The notes beneath the pieces are model-generated. The model made no database searches and was not told the DNA's origin. It was given only the letters and a program-made list of their open reading frames with translations. A DNA stretch of 64,000 nt from Modicisalibacter radicis (GTDB lineage: Bacteria; Pseudomonadota; Gammaproteobacteria; Pseudomonadales; Halomonadaceae): positions 1 through 64,000 of the forward strand of contig NZ_CAAHFN010000056.1 in NCBI RefSeq assembly GCF_900961225.1, written 5' to 3'. Position 1 is the first letter of the stretch; each line of letters starts with the position of its first letter. Positions 55,771-64,000 of the stretch are shown here, piece by piece. Both the position numbers and the translations under genes were made by a program.

Positions 55771-55840
55771 CCGGCCTAGGTTCGGGTTTTCGCGGGAGCA
55801 AGTCCAGCCACCATGAATAGTGACAGAGGAGATAGCCTGA

Positions 55841-56701
55841 ATGGATGCCGAACTGGCCCAGCGCCTGCATCGCTTGCTCGATCGGGTCGAGGAGGCCCTG
55901 CCGCCGCCGGCCCCGGCGGTCGACTGGGAGCGCGACATCGCCGCGCTGTGGCAGCGCAACGCACTGGGCGGCCAGTTGATTCCGGTCGCCACCCGCGATG
56001 ATGTCCGGCTCGACGACCTGATCGGCGTCGAACGTCAGAAGCAGGCGCTGCTGGCCAATACCCGGGCGTTCCTGCGCGGCCGACCGGCCAACCACGCGCT
56101 GCTGTGGGGGGCGCGCGGCAGCGGCAAGTCGTCGCTGGTGCGGGCGCTGCTCAACAGCCTGGCCGGCGAGGGGTTGCGGCTGATCCAGGTCGACCGCCAC
56201 GACCTGATCGGCCTGCCGGCGATGGTCCAGCGGCTGCGCGATACCCGCCATCGTTTCGTGGTGTACTGCGACGATCTGTCGTTCGAGGGCCACGACGACG
56301 CCTACAAGGCGCTCAAGAGCGTGCTCGACGGCACCCTCACCGGGCCGCCGGAAAACGTGCTGCTGTATGCCACGTCGAACCGCCGCCATCTGCTGCCCGA
56401 GGCGATCGGCGACAACGATGCCTCGCGGCTGGTCGACGGTGAGCTGCATCACGGCGACGCCGTCGAGGAGAAGATCTCGCTGTCGGATCGCTTCGGCCTG
56501 TGGCTGGCGTTCCACCCGTTCAACCAGGACAGCTATCTCGAGGCCTGCCGCCACTGGGTGGCGCATCTCGCCGACGAGACGCACTGGAACGAGGATGCGC
56601 GGGCCGAGGCGATCCGCTACGCCACGCTGCGCGGGGTGCGCAGCGGGCGTGCCGCCTGGCAGTTCGCGTGTTACTGGGTGGGCAGCGCCCCGGATCGCTG
56701 A
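55841..56701 (+). CDS. DUF815-family AAA ATPase
   Basis: A 286-residue cytosolic ATP-binding protein. The ATG at 55841 follows GAGGAG. LIGVERQKQALLANTRAFL precedes the Walker A motif LLWGARGSGKSSLV near residue 90, and FVVYCDDLSF supplies Walker B near residue 145. ATSNRRHLLPE gives a sensor-1-like segment. DUF815 proteins are widespread, and their cellular role is not established. Confidence 0.9.
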   Translation: MDAELAQRLHRLLDRVEEALPPPAPAVDWERDIAALWQRNALGGQLIPVATRDDVRLDDLIGVERQKQALLANTRAFLRGRPANHALLWGARGSGKSSLVRALLNSLAGEGLRLIQVDRHDLIGLPAMVQRLRDTRHRFVVYCDDLSFEGHDDAYKALKSVLDGTLTGPPENVLLYATSNRRHLLPEAIGDNDASRLVDGELHHGDAVEEKISLSDRFGLWLAFHPFNQDSYLEACRHWVAHLADETHWNEDARAEAIRYATLRGVRSGRAAWQFACYWVGSAPDR

Positions 56702-56719
56702 GCCGGGGTGGGGCGTCGC

Positions 56720-58123
56720 TCAGCGGCGGTTCTTGCGCGCCTCGCGGCTGCGCCCCAGCTCGCGCTTCTTGGCCTTCTCGCGATCGCTGGCGCCGGCGTC
56801 GGGATCGTAGGGATTGTCGCCGGAGCGGAACTCGAAGCGGATCGGCGTGCCGCGCACCTTGAGCACCTTGCGGAAGGTGTTGGTCAGGTAGCGCTTGTAG
56901 GCTTCCGGCAAGGCCTGGGTCTGGTTGCCGTGGACGACGATGATCGGCGGGTTGCTGCCGCCCTGGTGGGCCATGCGCAGCTTGATGCGCCGGCCGTGGA
57001 CCAGCGGTGGCTGGTGCTCGCTGACCGCGTCCTGCAGCAGGGTGGTGAGGCGGTTGGTCGACCAGTGGGCGGTGGCGGCCTTGAAGGCGCGCTCGATCGA
57101 CGGGTAGAGGTCGCCCACCGCGGTACCGTGCAGCGCCGAGATGAAGTGCAGGTCGGCATAGTCGGCGAAGCCCAGCCGGCGCTTGATCTCGCTGCGCATC
57201 TTTTCGCGCTGTTCGCTCTCCAGGCCGTCCCACTTGTTGACCGCCAGCACCAGCGCACGCCCTGAGTTGAGCACGTAGTCGAGCAGGTGCATGTCCTGCT
57301 CGACCAGGCCGTTGCGGGCGTCGAGCACCATCACCGCGACGTGGCACTCCTTGATCGCGTCCAGCGTCTTGATGATCGAGAACTTCTCGGCGGTCAGGCT
57401 GACGTTCTTGCGCCGCCGCACCCCGGCGGTGTCGACCAGCACATAGCGCCGGCCGCGCCGCTCGAAGGGGATCTCGATGGCGTCGCGGGTGGTGCCGGCT
57501 TCGTCGAACACCACCACGCGTTCCTCGCCGAGCAGCCGGTTGACCAGCGTCGACTTGCCGACGTTGGGCCGGCCGATCACGCCGATGCGGATACCGCGCT
57601 CGGCGTCGGGCGGCGGCGCCATCTCGTCGCGCTCGGGGAAGGGCGCGAGCACCTCGTCGATCAGCGTGGTCACGTTGCGGCCGTGGCTGGCGGCGATCGG
57701 GTGCGGGTCGCCCAGGCCCAGCGTCCAGAACTCGGCCATCGCCGAATGTTCCTCGAGACCATCGGTCTTGTTGACCACCAGCCAGGTCTTCTTCTGATTG
57801 ACCCGCAGGTGGTTGGCGATCGCCTCGTCGGCGGGAATCAGCCCGCTGCGCGCGTCGACCATGAACAGCACGATGTCGGCCTCGTCGATGGCCAGCAGCG
57901 ACTGTTCGGCCATGGCGGCGTCGATGCCCTGTTCGTCGCCGCTGATGCCGCCGGTGTCGATGACGGTGTATTCCTTGCCGCCGAGCTGGCCGTTGCCGTA
58001 CTTGCGGTCGCGGGTCAGGCCGGGAAAATCGGCCACCAGCGCATCGCGTGAGCGGGTCAGACGATTGAATAGGGTCGATTTGCCGACGTTGGGCCGGCCG
58101 ACCAGGGCGATCACGGGATTCAT
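56720..58123 (-). CDS. der: Ribosome-associated GTPase Der (EngA)
   Basis: A 467-residue essential GTPase with two tandem G domains and a KH-like domain, needed for 50S subunit assembly. Both Walker A motifs are present ([14 protein letters not shown] at the start and [14 protein letters not shown] near residue 185), along with VNKTDG and VNKWDG G4 motifs and two DTGG/DTAG G3 motifs. The C-terminus is lysine- and arginine-rich. It follows bamB on the same strand. Confidence 0.97.
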   Translation of the reverse strand: MNPVIALVGRPNVGKSTLFNRLTRSRDALVADFPGLTRDRKYGNGQLGGKEYTVIDTGGISGDEQGIDAAMAEQSLLAIDEADIVLFMVDARSGLIPADEAIANHLRVNQKKTWLVVNKTDGLEEHSAMAEFWTLGLGDPHPIAASHGRNVTTLIDEVLAPFPERDEMAPPPDAERGIRIGVIGRPNVGKSTLVNRLLGEERVVVFDEAGTTRDAIEIPFERRGRRYVLVDTAGVRRRKNVSLTAEKFSIIKTLDAIKECHVAVMVLDARNGLVEQDMHLLDYVLNSGRALVLAVNKWDGLESEQREKMRSEIKRRLGFADYADLHFISALHGTAVGDLYPSIERAFKAATAHWSTNRLTTLLQDAVSEHQPPLVHGRRIKLRMAHQGGSNPPIIVVHGNQTQALPEAYKRYLTNTFRKVLKVRGTPIRFEFRSGDNPYDPDAGASDREKAKKRELGRSREARKNRR

Positions 58124-58227
58124 GGGTGCCGAAGCTCAGAAATAGGTCAGGAATGGAGGGCAGCTATGCCAGGGGCGCGATTCTATCATCGCCGGTGCCC
58201 CGACGCCCACTCATTGCGAGGCGGGCG

Positions 58228-58257
58228 GAAAGCCGGCGGGCCGGGGCGGCCCGCCGG
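58228..58257 (-). terminator. Hairpin after bamB
   Basis: CCGGCGGGCC and GGCCCGCCGG form a perfect 10-bp stem around five bases. On the minus strand it is followed by CTTTCC. It lies just downstream of the bamB stop and upstream of der, and may only attenuate read-through. Confidence 0.55.
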
Positions 58258-58266
58258 GCTGACGGT

Positions 58267-59424
58267 TCAGTCGCTGGTGCCTTCGTCCAGGCGATAGGCG
58301 ACGAGATCGCCGTCGTCGTCCATCACGTAAAGGCGTCGATCGTCGGCGAGCGGGGTCAGGCTGATCGCCGTGCCGAGCTCGCTGCGCCCCACCAGTTCGC
58401 CGCTTTCGGCGTCGAGCAGGTGAACGTAACCCTCGAAGTCGCCTACCGCGATATGGCCGTCGATGAAGGTCGGCGAGGTCAGGCTGCGTCCCTCGAGGGC
58501 GTCGGCTTCCCACATCACGCGGCCTGAGGCGGCATCCAGCGCCATCACGTGGCTGTCTTCGTTGACCGTGAACAGGAAGTCGCCGACCCGGATGGGGGTC
58601 AGGTAGCTCGACGCCTCGCGCTCCCAGACGATCTCGCCGGTAGTCGCCTCGAGCGCCAGCAGGCGGCCGTTGTAGCTGGTCACGTAGAGGCGGCCGTCGC
58701 GGGTCAGCAGCGGCTGGCCGTCGAGGTCGACCAGCCTGTCCACCTCGGTGCGCCCGGTGGGTACGGCGACGCGCATGTCCCACAGCGGCTGGCCGCTACG
58801 GTTGTCGAGCGTCACCAGGCGGCCGTTGGCGAAGCCGGCGAAGCTGACCTGGTTGATTACCCGCGGTGTGCCGGTGCCGCGCAGGGTCAGCGCCGGCTGG
58901 CTGCTGGTGTAGACCCAGCGCTCCTCGCCGCTGGCGCGATCGAGCGCGGTCACCGCGCCGTCGACGCTCTGCACCACCAGCAGTTCGCTGTTGGGCTGCG
59001 GCGCGGCGAGCACCTCGCTGGACACCCGCGAGCGCCAGGCGATCGAGCCGTCCTCCTGATCGAGGGCCAGCACTTCGCCGTTGCGGGTGCCCAGGTAGAT
59101 CCGCCCGGCCACCGCGGTGAGGCCGCTGGAGACCGGGGTGTCGAGCTCGATCTGCCACAGCGTCTCGCCGCTTTCGCTGTCGATGGCGCGCAGCAGGCCC
59201 GACTGGTCGGCGGCGAACAGCCGGTCGTCGTCCAGCGCCGGGGTGATCGGGTAGCGGGCCACGCCCAGGCCGTCGCCGACATCCTGGCTCCAGTCGCGGG
59301 TCAGCTCGACCTGCCTGTCGATGTCGGTCAGCGGCTTGGGGGGATACTGCGGTTCGACATTGCCGGTGCAGCCCGCCAGGAGCGCCAGTACCAGGCTGGG
59401 GGCGAGCAGTTGAGCGAGTTTCAT
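58267..59424 (-). CDS. bamB: Outer-membrane protein assembly factor BamB
   Basis: A 385-residue lipoprotein of the BAM complex that inserts beta-barrel proteins. It starts at 59424 (MKLAQLLAPSLVLALLAGC) with the lipobox LLAGC. The body is a series of PQQ-like beta-propeller repeats with recurring patterns such as GRIYLGTRNGEVLALDQEDG and GRLYVTSYNGRLLALEATTG in outline. It overlaps yfgM by four bases. Length is close to E. coli BamB (392). Confidence 0.96.
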   Translation of the reverse strand: MKLAQLLAPSLVLALLAGCTGNVEPQYPPKPLTDIDRQVELTRDWSQDVGDGLGVARYPITPALDDDRLFAADQSGLLRAIDSESGETLWQIELDTPVSSGLTAVAGRIYLGTRNGEVLALDQEDGSIAWRSRVSSEVLAAPQPNSELLVVQSVDGAVTALDRASGEERWVYTSSQPALTLRGTGTPRVINQVSFAGFANGRLVTLDNRSGQPLWDMRVAVPTGRTEVDRLVDLDGQPLLTRDGRLYVTSYNGRLLALEATTGEIVWEREASSYLTPIRVGDFLFTVNEDSHVMALDAASGRVMWEADALEGRSLTSPTFIDGHIAVGDFEGYVHLLDAESGELVGRSELGTAISLTPLADDRRLYVMDDDGDLVAYRLDEGTSD

Positions 59425-60080
59425 AGGGTGGCGTCCTCCGCACCGAGATTGTCGAGCTTGAGCTGCACGCCGTAGACCGGTTGCTCGGACTCGCGGGACA
59501 GCGTGAGTGCCTGCTGGTAGGCGTCGCGGGCGTCGTCTTCGCGGTTCAGCGCGACCAGCGCATCGCCGCGGGTCACCGCCCGTTGCGCGGCCAGACCCTC
59601 GGGTATGCCGGCCTCGAGGGTGCCGAGCGCCGTCTCGGGCTGGTCGTCGGCGAGCTGGATGCGGGCCAGGCGCAGACGCGCCAGGCCCTTGAGATAGCCG
59701 TCGGCGTCGCCGTCGATGACCTGCTGCAGGGCCTGGCTGGCGCCGGCATGGTCGCCGGCGGCGATCTCCAGGCGGGCCTGGATCAGCGTCGCGAGCTCGG
59801 CATAGCGGGTGCCGCTGTATTCGTTGACGAGGGTATCGACCAGGTCGTCGGCCTGGCTGATGGCGTCGTCGCCGAGTTGCTGTTGGCCGGCCAGCGCAAT
59901 CAGCTGCTGATAGTGCGCCGAGGCCGCCTCGGCCTGCGAGTCCTGATAGCTCTGCCAGGCCTTCCAGCCGAACACGCCGGCCGCGGCGACGACCACGCCG
60001 ATGATCAGCGAGGTGCCGTTGCTCTTCCACCAGCGCTTGATCGCATCAAGCTGTTCTTCTTCACTTCTAAGCTCCGCCAC
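59421..60080 (-). CDS. yfgM: Ancillary SecYEG translocon subunit YfgM
   Basis: A 219-residue membrane-anchored protein. A short cytosolic stretch (EEEQLDAIKRWWKSNG) is followed by one helix (TSLIIGVVVAAAGVFGWKAW) and a periplasmic TPR domain. YfgM associates with SecYEG and PpiD and hands exported proteins to periplasmic chaperones. It is encoded between hisS and bamB, the conserved order. Confidence 0.93.
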   Translation of the reverse strand: MAELRSEEEQLDAIKRWWKSNGTSLIIGVVVAAAGVFGWKAWQSYQDSQAEAASAHYQQLIALAGQQQLGDDAISQADDLVDTLVNEYSGTRYAELATLIQARLEIAAGDHAGASQALQQVIDGDADGYLKGLARLRLARIQLADDQPETALGTLEAGIPEGLAAQRAVTRGDALVALNREDDARDAYQQALTLSRESEQPVYGVQLKLDNLGAEDATL

Positions 60081-60161
60081 GGGCGGTCTCCTTTGCTATG
60101 CAACCGAGTCTGGGCATCCGCGATGCAGACCTCCGGGGTGCGGCGCATCGCGCCGCGGGAT

Positions 60162-61442
60162 TCAGTCGAGCAGCTCGGCCAGTCGCTCGATGGCGGCCTG
60201 CTGGGGCAGGGTCTCCTGGTCGCGCTCCTCGCGCAGGAACTTGATGCCCAGCAGGCCCTGGTCGGCCTCGTCGTCGCCGAGAACCAGCGCCAGCCGCGCG
60301 CCGCTCTTGTCGGCCTTCTTGATCTGGCTCTTGAAGCCGCCGCCGCCGCAGTGGACCTGCAGGGTTAGCCCGGGCAGCGCGTCACGCAGCCGCTCGCCGA
60401 GCAGCAGCGCGGCATGTTCGGCGCGCTCGCCCATCGCCAGCAGGTAGGCGTCGGGGCCGCGCCGGCTCTCGTCGGGCACCAGGTCGAGGGTCTCGAGCAG
60501 CAGGATCAGCCGCTCGATGCCCATCGCGAAGCCCACCGCCGGGGTCGGCTTGCCGCCCAGCTGCTCGACCAGGCCGTCGTAGCGGCCACCGGCGCAGACC
60601 GTGCCCTGGCTACCCAGCGCTTCGGTGGTCCACTCGAACACGGTGCGGCTGTAATAGTCCAGGCCGCGAACCAGGCGCGGGTTGATGCGGTAGGCGATGC
60701 CCGCGGCATCGAGGCGCGCAGTGAGTGTCTCGAAGTGCACCCGGGACTCTTCGTCCAGGTGATCGAGCAGTTGCGGCGCGGCCTCGAGCATCTCGGCCAT
60801 GGCGGGATTCTTGGAGTCGAGGATGCGCAGCGGGTTGCTGTTCAGGCGACGACGGGAATCCTCGTCGAGGACCTCGAGATGCTGCTCGAAATACGCGACC
60901 AGCCGCTCGCGGTAGGCGGCTCGCGCCTCGGGCGAACCCAGCGAGTTGAGCTCGAGGGTGACGTGTTCGTACAGCCCGAGCTGCTTCCACAGCCGTGCCG
61001 AGAGCAGGATCACCTCGAGGTCGATGTCCGGGCCATCCATGCCGTAGGCCTCGATACCCACCTGATGGAACTGGCGGTAGCGGCCCTTCTGCGGGCGCTC
61101 GTGGCGGAACATCGGGCCCTGGTACCAGAGCCGCTGGGTCTGGTTGTAGAGCAGGCCGTGCTCCATGGCGGCGCGCACGCAGGCGGCGGTGCCCTCGGGA
61201 CGCAGCGTCAGGCTGTCGCCGTTGCGGTCCTCGAAGGTGTACATCTCCTTCTCGACGATATCGGTCACCTCGCCGATCGAGCGCGCGAACAGCGCGGTCT
61301 GCTCGAGGATCGGGGTGCGGATCTCGCGATAGCCGTAACGCTGCATCAGCGTCCTGACCTGACCCTCGAAGTATTGCCACAGCGGCGACTGCTCGGGCAA
61401 CAGGTCGTTCATGCCACGGATGGCCTGGATCTTCTTGCTCAA
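60162..61442 (-). CDS. hisS: Histidyl-tRNA synthetase
   Basis: A 426-residue class II synthetase. [18 protein letters not shown] opens the protein, [11 protein letters not shown] is motif 2, the histidine-specific segments [15 protein letters not shown] and [13 protein letters not shown] are present, and [10 protein letters not shown] is motif 3. The anticodon-binding domain fills about 330-426. Length matches E. coli HisS (424). It sits between ispG and yfgM. Confidence 0.98.
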   Translation of the reverse strand: MSKKIQAIRGMNDLLPEQSPLWQYFEGQVRTLMQRYGYREIRTPILEQTALFARSIGEVTDIVEKEMYTFEDRNGDSLTLRPEGTAACVRAAMEHGLLYNQTQRLWYQGPMFRHERPQKGRYRQFHQVGIEAYGMDGPDIDLEVILLSARLWKQLGLYEHVTLELNSLGSPEARAAYRERLVAYFEQHLEVLDEDSRRRLNSNPLRILDSKNPAMAEMLEAAPQLLDHLDEESRVHFETLTARLDAAGIAYRINPRLVRGLDYYSRTVFEWTTEALGSQGTVCAGGRYDGLVEQLGGKPTPAVGFAMGIERLILLLETLDLVPDESRRGPDAYLLAMGERAEHAALLLGERLRDALPGLTLQVHCGGGGFKSQIKKADKSGARLALVLGDDEADQGLLGIKFLREERDQETLPQQAAIERLAELLD

Positions 61443-61510
61443 CGGGATTTGCTCCTGACGACCGGCGGCGTGGCGCCGCCGGGCCGCTCCGGGTCGTGCG
61501 GTCTTGTGGG

Positions 61511-62626
61511 TTAACGCGCGCGGACGATCGTGTCCTGCTCGGCCTGTTCCTTTTCGCGCACCTTGTCGCGGATCAGCTTTTCGAGATCGTCGACGAGGTG
61601 GTCGTTGCGCAGCTTGGAGGCCGGCTTGCCGTCCAGGTAGACCAGATTGGCCGGACTGCCGCCGGTCAGGCCTACATCGGTTTCCTTGGCCTCGCCGGGG
61701 CCGTTGACCACGCAGCCGATCACCGAGACGTTGAGCGGTGTCATGATGTCCTCGAGGCGCTCCTCGAGGGCGTTCATGGTGCTGATGACGTCGAAGTTCT
61801 GGCGCGAGCAGCTGGGGCAGGCGATGAAGTTGATGCCCTTGGCGCGCAGCTTGAGGCTCTTGAGCATGTCGAAGCCGACCTTGACCTCCTCGACCGGATC
61901 GGCGGCCAGCGACACGCGGATGGTGTCGCCGATGCCGTCCATCAGCAGCATGCCGAGACCGATCGACGACTTGACGGTGCCCGAGCGCAGCCCGCCGGCC
62001 TCGGTGATCCCCAGGTGCAGGGGCTGCTCGATGCGGCTGGCCAGGTCGCGATAGGCGCCCACCGCCATGAACACGTCGGAGGCCTTGACGCTGACCTTGA
62101 AGTCGGGGAAGTCGAGGCGGTCCAGGTGGTCGATGTGGCGCATCGCCGATTCCACCAGCGCCGCCGGGGTCGGTTCGCCGTACTTCTTCTGCAGATCCTT
62201 CTCCAGCGAGCCGGCGTTGACGCCGATGCGGATCGGGATGCCGTTGTCGCGCGCCGCCGAAACCACTGCCCGGACGCGATCCTCGCGGCCGATGTTGCCG
62301 GGGTTGATGCGCAGGCAGTCGACGCCGAGCTCGGCGACGCGCAGGGCGATCTTGTAGTCGAAGTGGATGTCGGCGACCAGCGGCACCGGCGACTGGCGCT
62401 TGATCCGGCCGAACGCCTCGGCGGCGTCCATGGTCGGCACCGAGACGCGCACGATGTCGGCGCCGGCGGCGGCCAGGCGCTTGATCTGCTCGACGGTGGC
62501 GGCGACATCCAGGGTGTCGGTGTTGGTCATGCTCTGCACGGAGATGGGCGCATCACCGCCCACCGCGACCGAACCGACTTGGATCTGGCGCGACTTGCGC
62601 CGCTGAATGGGGGACTGAGCGTGCAT
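61511..62626 (-). CDS. ispG: 4-hydroxy-3-methylbut-2-enyl diphosphate synthase
   Basis: A 371-residue iron-sulfur enzyme of the methylerythritol phosphate pathway. The start at 62626 follows [32 protein letters not shown] begins the TIM barrel. The [4Fe-4S] ligands are in [11 protein letters not shown] and [18 protein letters not shown]. It is the usual neighbour of rodZ and hisS. Confidence 0.97.
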   Translation of the reverse strand: MHAQSPIQRRKSRQIQVGSVAVGGDAPISVQSMTNTDTLDVAATVEQIKRLAAAGADIVRVSVPTMDAAEAFGRIKRQSPVPLVADIHFDYKIALRVAELGVDCLRINPGNIGREDRVRAVVSAARDNGIPIRIGVNAGSLEKDLQKKYGEPTPAALVESAMRHIDHLDRLDFPDFKVSVKASDVFMAVGAYRDLASRIEQPLHLGITEAGGLRSGTVKSSIGLGMLLMDGIGDTIRVSLAADPVEEVKVGFDMLKSLKLRAKGINFIACPSCSRQNFDVISTMNALEERLEDIMTPLNVSVIGCVVNGPGEAKETDVGLTGGSPANLVYLDGKPASKLRNDHLVDDLEKLIRDKVREKEQAEQDTIVRAR

Positions 62627-62630
62627 CGAA

Positions 62631-63716
62631 TTACTCTCCCAGCGTAAAGCGGGCGACATTGTTACCGCCGGTATGGGCGCTCAGGTCGACGGCTTCGCCA
62701 CGGTAGTCCAGCGTGACGCCGCTGGCGTTGCCGATGGTCAGACGAAACGGCGGTTCGCCTTCGGCCGTGGCCTGGGTACCGGCGGACTGCAGACCGACCA
62801 GGATGCGGCGGTCGGTGGCGTCGTAGATCTCGGTCCACGACTGCTCATTGAAGGTCAACGATAGCTGCCGTTGGTTGACGGCCGGCGCCTGGGCGTCGCT
62901 TTCGGCGGCCGCCGGCGTGGCGTCGTCGGCCGGGCTGGCGGTCCCGGTGTCGGGGCTGGTCTCGGACGCACCGTCACCGGTTGCGGCGTTGGACGGCGTT
63001 GCCGTCTCGCCGTCGGGCGACGTTGCGGCGACGTCGTTGTCGACCGGGGCGGCTTCGTCGTCGACGAGGGGCGGTTCGTCCTCGCCAGCGCCGGCTGGCG
63101 CTGCGGCATCGTCGGACTCGACCAGGCCGAGGTCGCTCTCCTGGTCGGCGACCGGGGGCATGGATTCGTCCTGGGCCGTGGCATCGGTCGGCGCATTGCC
63201 ATTGCCGGCGTCATCGTTCATGGATTCGACGACACTGCTCTCGCCGGAGCCGCCCAGGCCGAGCAGGTCGTTGCCGTTGCGGCTCTGCCACCATAACAGC
63301 GTCAGGCCGATCAGGCCGAGGATCACCAGCAGGGTGAACAGCTTGAAGATCCAGGCGCCGACCCGTGACGGTTTGCGCGCACGCTGCACCGGGGCGACCC
63401 GACGCTCGACATCGCTGCGGGTGTCGCCATGCTGGGCATTGTAGGCGGCGACGACCGGGGTCTCGTCGATGCCCATCAGCCGCGCGTAGGCGCGTAGATA
63501 GCCGCGTCGGTAGGCGGCCACGGGGACCTCGCTGTACTGGTCGGCCTCGAGGCCGTTGACCACCGCCGGGCGCAGGTTGAGTTGTACCGCGACCTCATCG
63601 ACGGTCAGGCCCTGGCGTTCGCGTTCGCGCTTGAGCATCTCGCCGGCGGAGCGCTGTCCGGCGGATGATAGCTCGGGGTCGAGACTGGCTTCCTGTCGCT
63701 GTTGTGTGTCGCTCAT
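62631..63716 (-). CDS. rodZ: Cytoskeletal protein RodZ
   Basis: A 361-residue bitopic membrane protein that links MreB filaments to the wall-synthesis machinery and helps keep rod shape. The N-terminal helix-turn-helix domain (about 25-100, [22 protein letters not shown]) binds MreB. One membrane helix follows near 120-138 ([20 protein letters not shown]). A long Asp/Ala/Pro/Thr-rich acidic linker (about 145-275) connects to the C-terminal beta domain ([15 protein letters not shown]). The linker is acidic, as is common in halophile envelope proteins. It starts four bases upstream of ispG. Confidence 0.95.
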   Translation of the reverse strand: MSDTQQRQEASLDPELSSAGQRSAGEMLKRERERQGLTVDEVAVQLNLRPAVVNGLEADQYSEVPVAAYRRGYLRAYARLMGIDETPVVAAYNAQHGDTRSDVERRVAPVQRARKPSRVGAWIFKLFTLLVILGLIGLTLLWWQSRNGNDLLGLGGSGESSVVESMNDDAGNGNAPTDATAQDESMPPVADQESDLGLVESDDAAAPAGAGEDEPPLVDDEAAPVDNDVAATSPDGETATPSNAATGDGASETSPDTGTASPADDATPAAAESDAQAPAVNQRQLSLTFNEQSWTEIYDATDRRILVGLQSAGTQATAEGEPPFRLTIGNASGVTLDYRGEAVDLSAHTGGNNVARFTLGE

Positions 63717-63742
63717 GGCTGAGCCGTCCTCTTATCTCGTGA

Positions 63743-64000
63743 TCAGGGAGCGCGCTGAGACTCGTTCAGCTGCTGCGAATAGAAAGCGGCGCTGGCATCA
63801 TCGCCGCGAGCGCTGGCGATCTGCTCGGCCAGTCGAAGACTCTCGGGGGTGGTGCCGGCCAACCGGATGAAGCGTTGCAGCTGGTCCCAGGCGCGATCGG
63901 GGTCGCCCTGTGCGGTGAGCGTTCTCGCCAGCGCCAGATAACTGGGGGCGTGGCGTGGGTCGATGCTCTGGGCGCGTTCCAGGCTCTCGGCGGCGGCGGC
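63743..64000 (-). CDS. pilW: Type IV pilus biogenesis/stability lipoprotein PilW (PilF), 3' part
   Basis: The frame ends in TGA at 63743-63745 and is open to the window edge, giving the C-terminal 85 residues. The helical repeat pattern ESLERAQSIDPRHAPSYLALART and GDPDRAWDQLQRFIRLA fits the last TPR repeats of PilW/PilF, the pilotin for the PilQ secretin. It is immediately upstream of rodZ, the conserved location. The N-terminal lipobox lies outside the window. Confidence 0.8.
   Translation of the reverse strand, partial: AAAAESLERAQSIDPRHAPSYLALARTLTAQGDPDRAWDQLQRFIRLAGTTPESLRLAEQIASARGDDASAAFYSQQLNESQRAP

Overview
The window is a high-GC, gene-dense gammaproteobacterial chromosome segment with almost no room between genes. 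Gene content and order fit a Halomonas-like member of the Halomonadaceae. The pointers are trkA/trkH beside rsmB-fmt-def, the pilW-rodZ-ispG-hisS-yfgM-bamB-der block, and lysM-dprA-tsaC-hemF-aroE. The taxonomic call is an inference from gene order and protein flavour, not from a marker gene. I saw no rRNA, tRNA, CRISPR array, prophage or insertion-sequence transposase.

Region 1-11.0 kb is an accessory sugar-acid catabolic locus. A plus-strand operon holds the end of a D-erythronate dehydrogenase-like gene, a TRAP transporter (dctP-dctQ-dctM), an aldehyde dehydrogenase, a tartrate/D-malate-type decarboxylating dehydrogenase and a beta-hydroxyacid dehydrogenase. It meets head-on a minus-strand operon encoding a D-apionate oxidoisomerase-like enzyme, a RuBisCO-like protein and a four-carbon-acid kinase (DUF1537). 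Read together, the minus operon matches the apionate branch of apiose catabolism: oxidise/isomerise, phosphorylate, then cleave or decarboxylate on a RuBisCO-like scaffold. A divergent GntR/FCD regulator with a palindrome in its promoter region probably controls the locus. This is the most distinctive system in the window.

Region 11.2-24.1 kb is mixed. It has an OmpR/RstA-type two-component pair, a lipocalin-like protein, metR/metE with an exact MetR box, a two-domain lipoprotein (MliC-like plus COG3650-like), azoR, a YdjM-like membrane protein, tag, gloA, a uracil-DNA-glycosylase-like protein, DoxX and a membrane diguanylate cyclase with an unusually structured leader.

Region 24.1-40.8 kb is mainly housekeeping: valS-holC, ilvE, pepA divergent from lptF-lptG, bfd and bfr (iron, with a Fur-like box), purE-purK, a DUF1653 protein with tcdA and truC, a sirtuin lacking the usual zinc cysteines, a BASS transporter and the DTW-domain tRNA enzyme. 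Two kinds of repeats occur here: REP-like palindromes near holC/ilvE, and a 130-bp foldback element upstream of purE.

Region 40.8-64.0 kb has a second membrane diguanylate cyclase, a TraB-family protein with a 26-residue membrane peptide just downstream, trkH-trkA, dodecin, def/fmt/rsmB, lysM-dprA-tsaC-hemF-aroE, an M48 lipoprotein protease, a DUF815 ATPase, der-bamB-yfgM-hisS-ispG-rodZ and the 3' end of pilW. The last block is a conserved gammaproteobacterial operon covering outer-membrane assembly, ribosome biogenesis, isoprenoid synthesis and cell shape.
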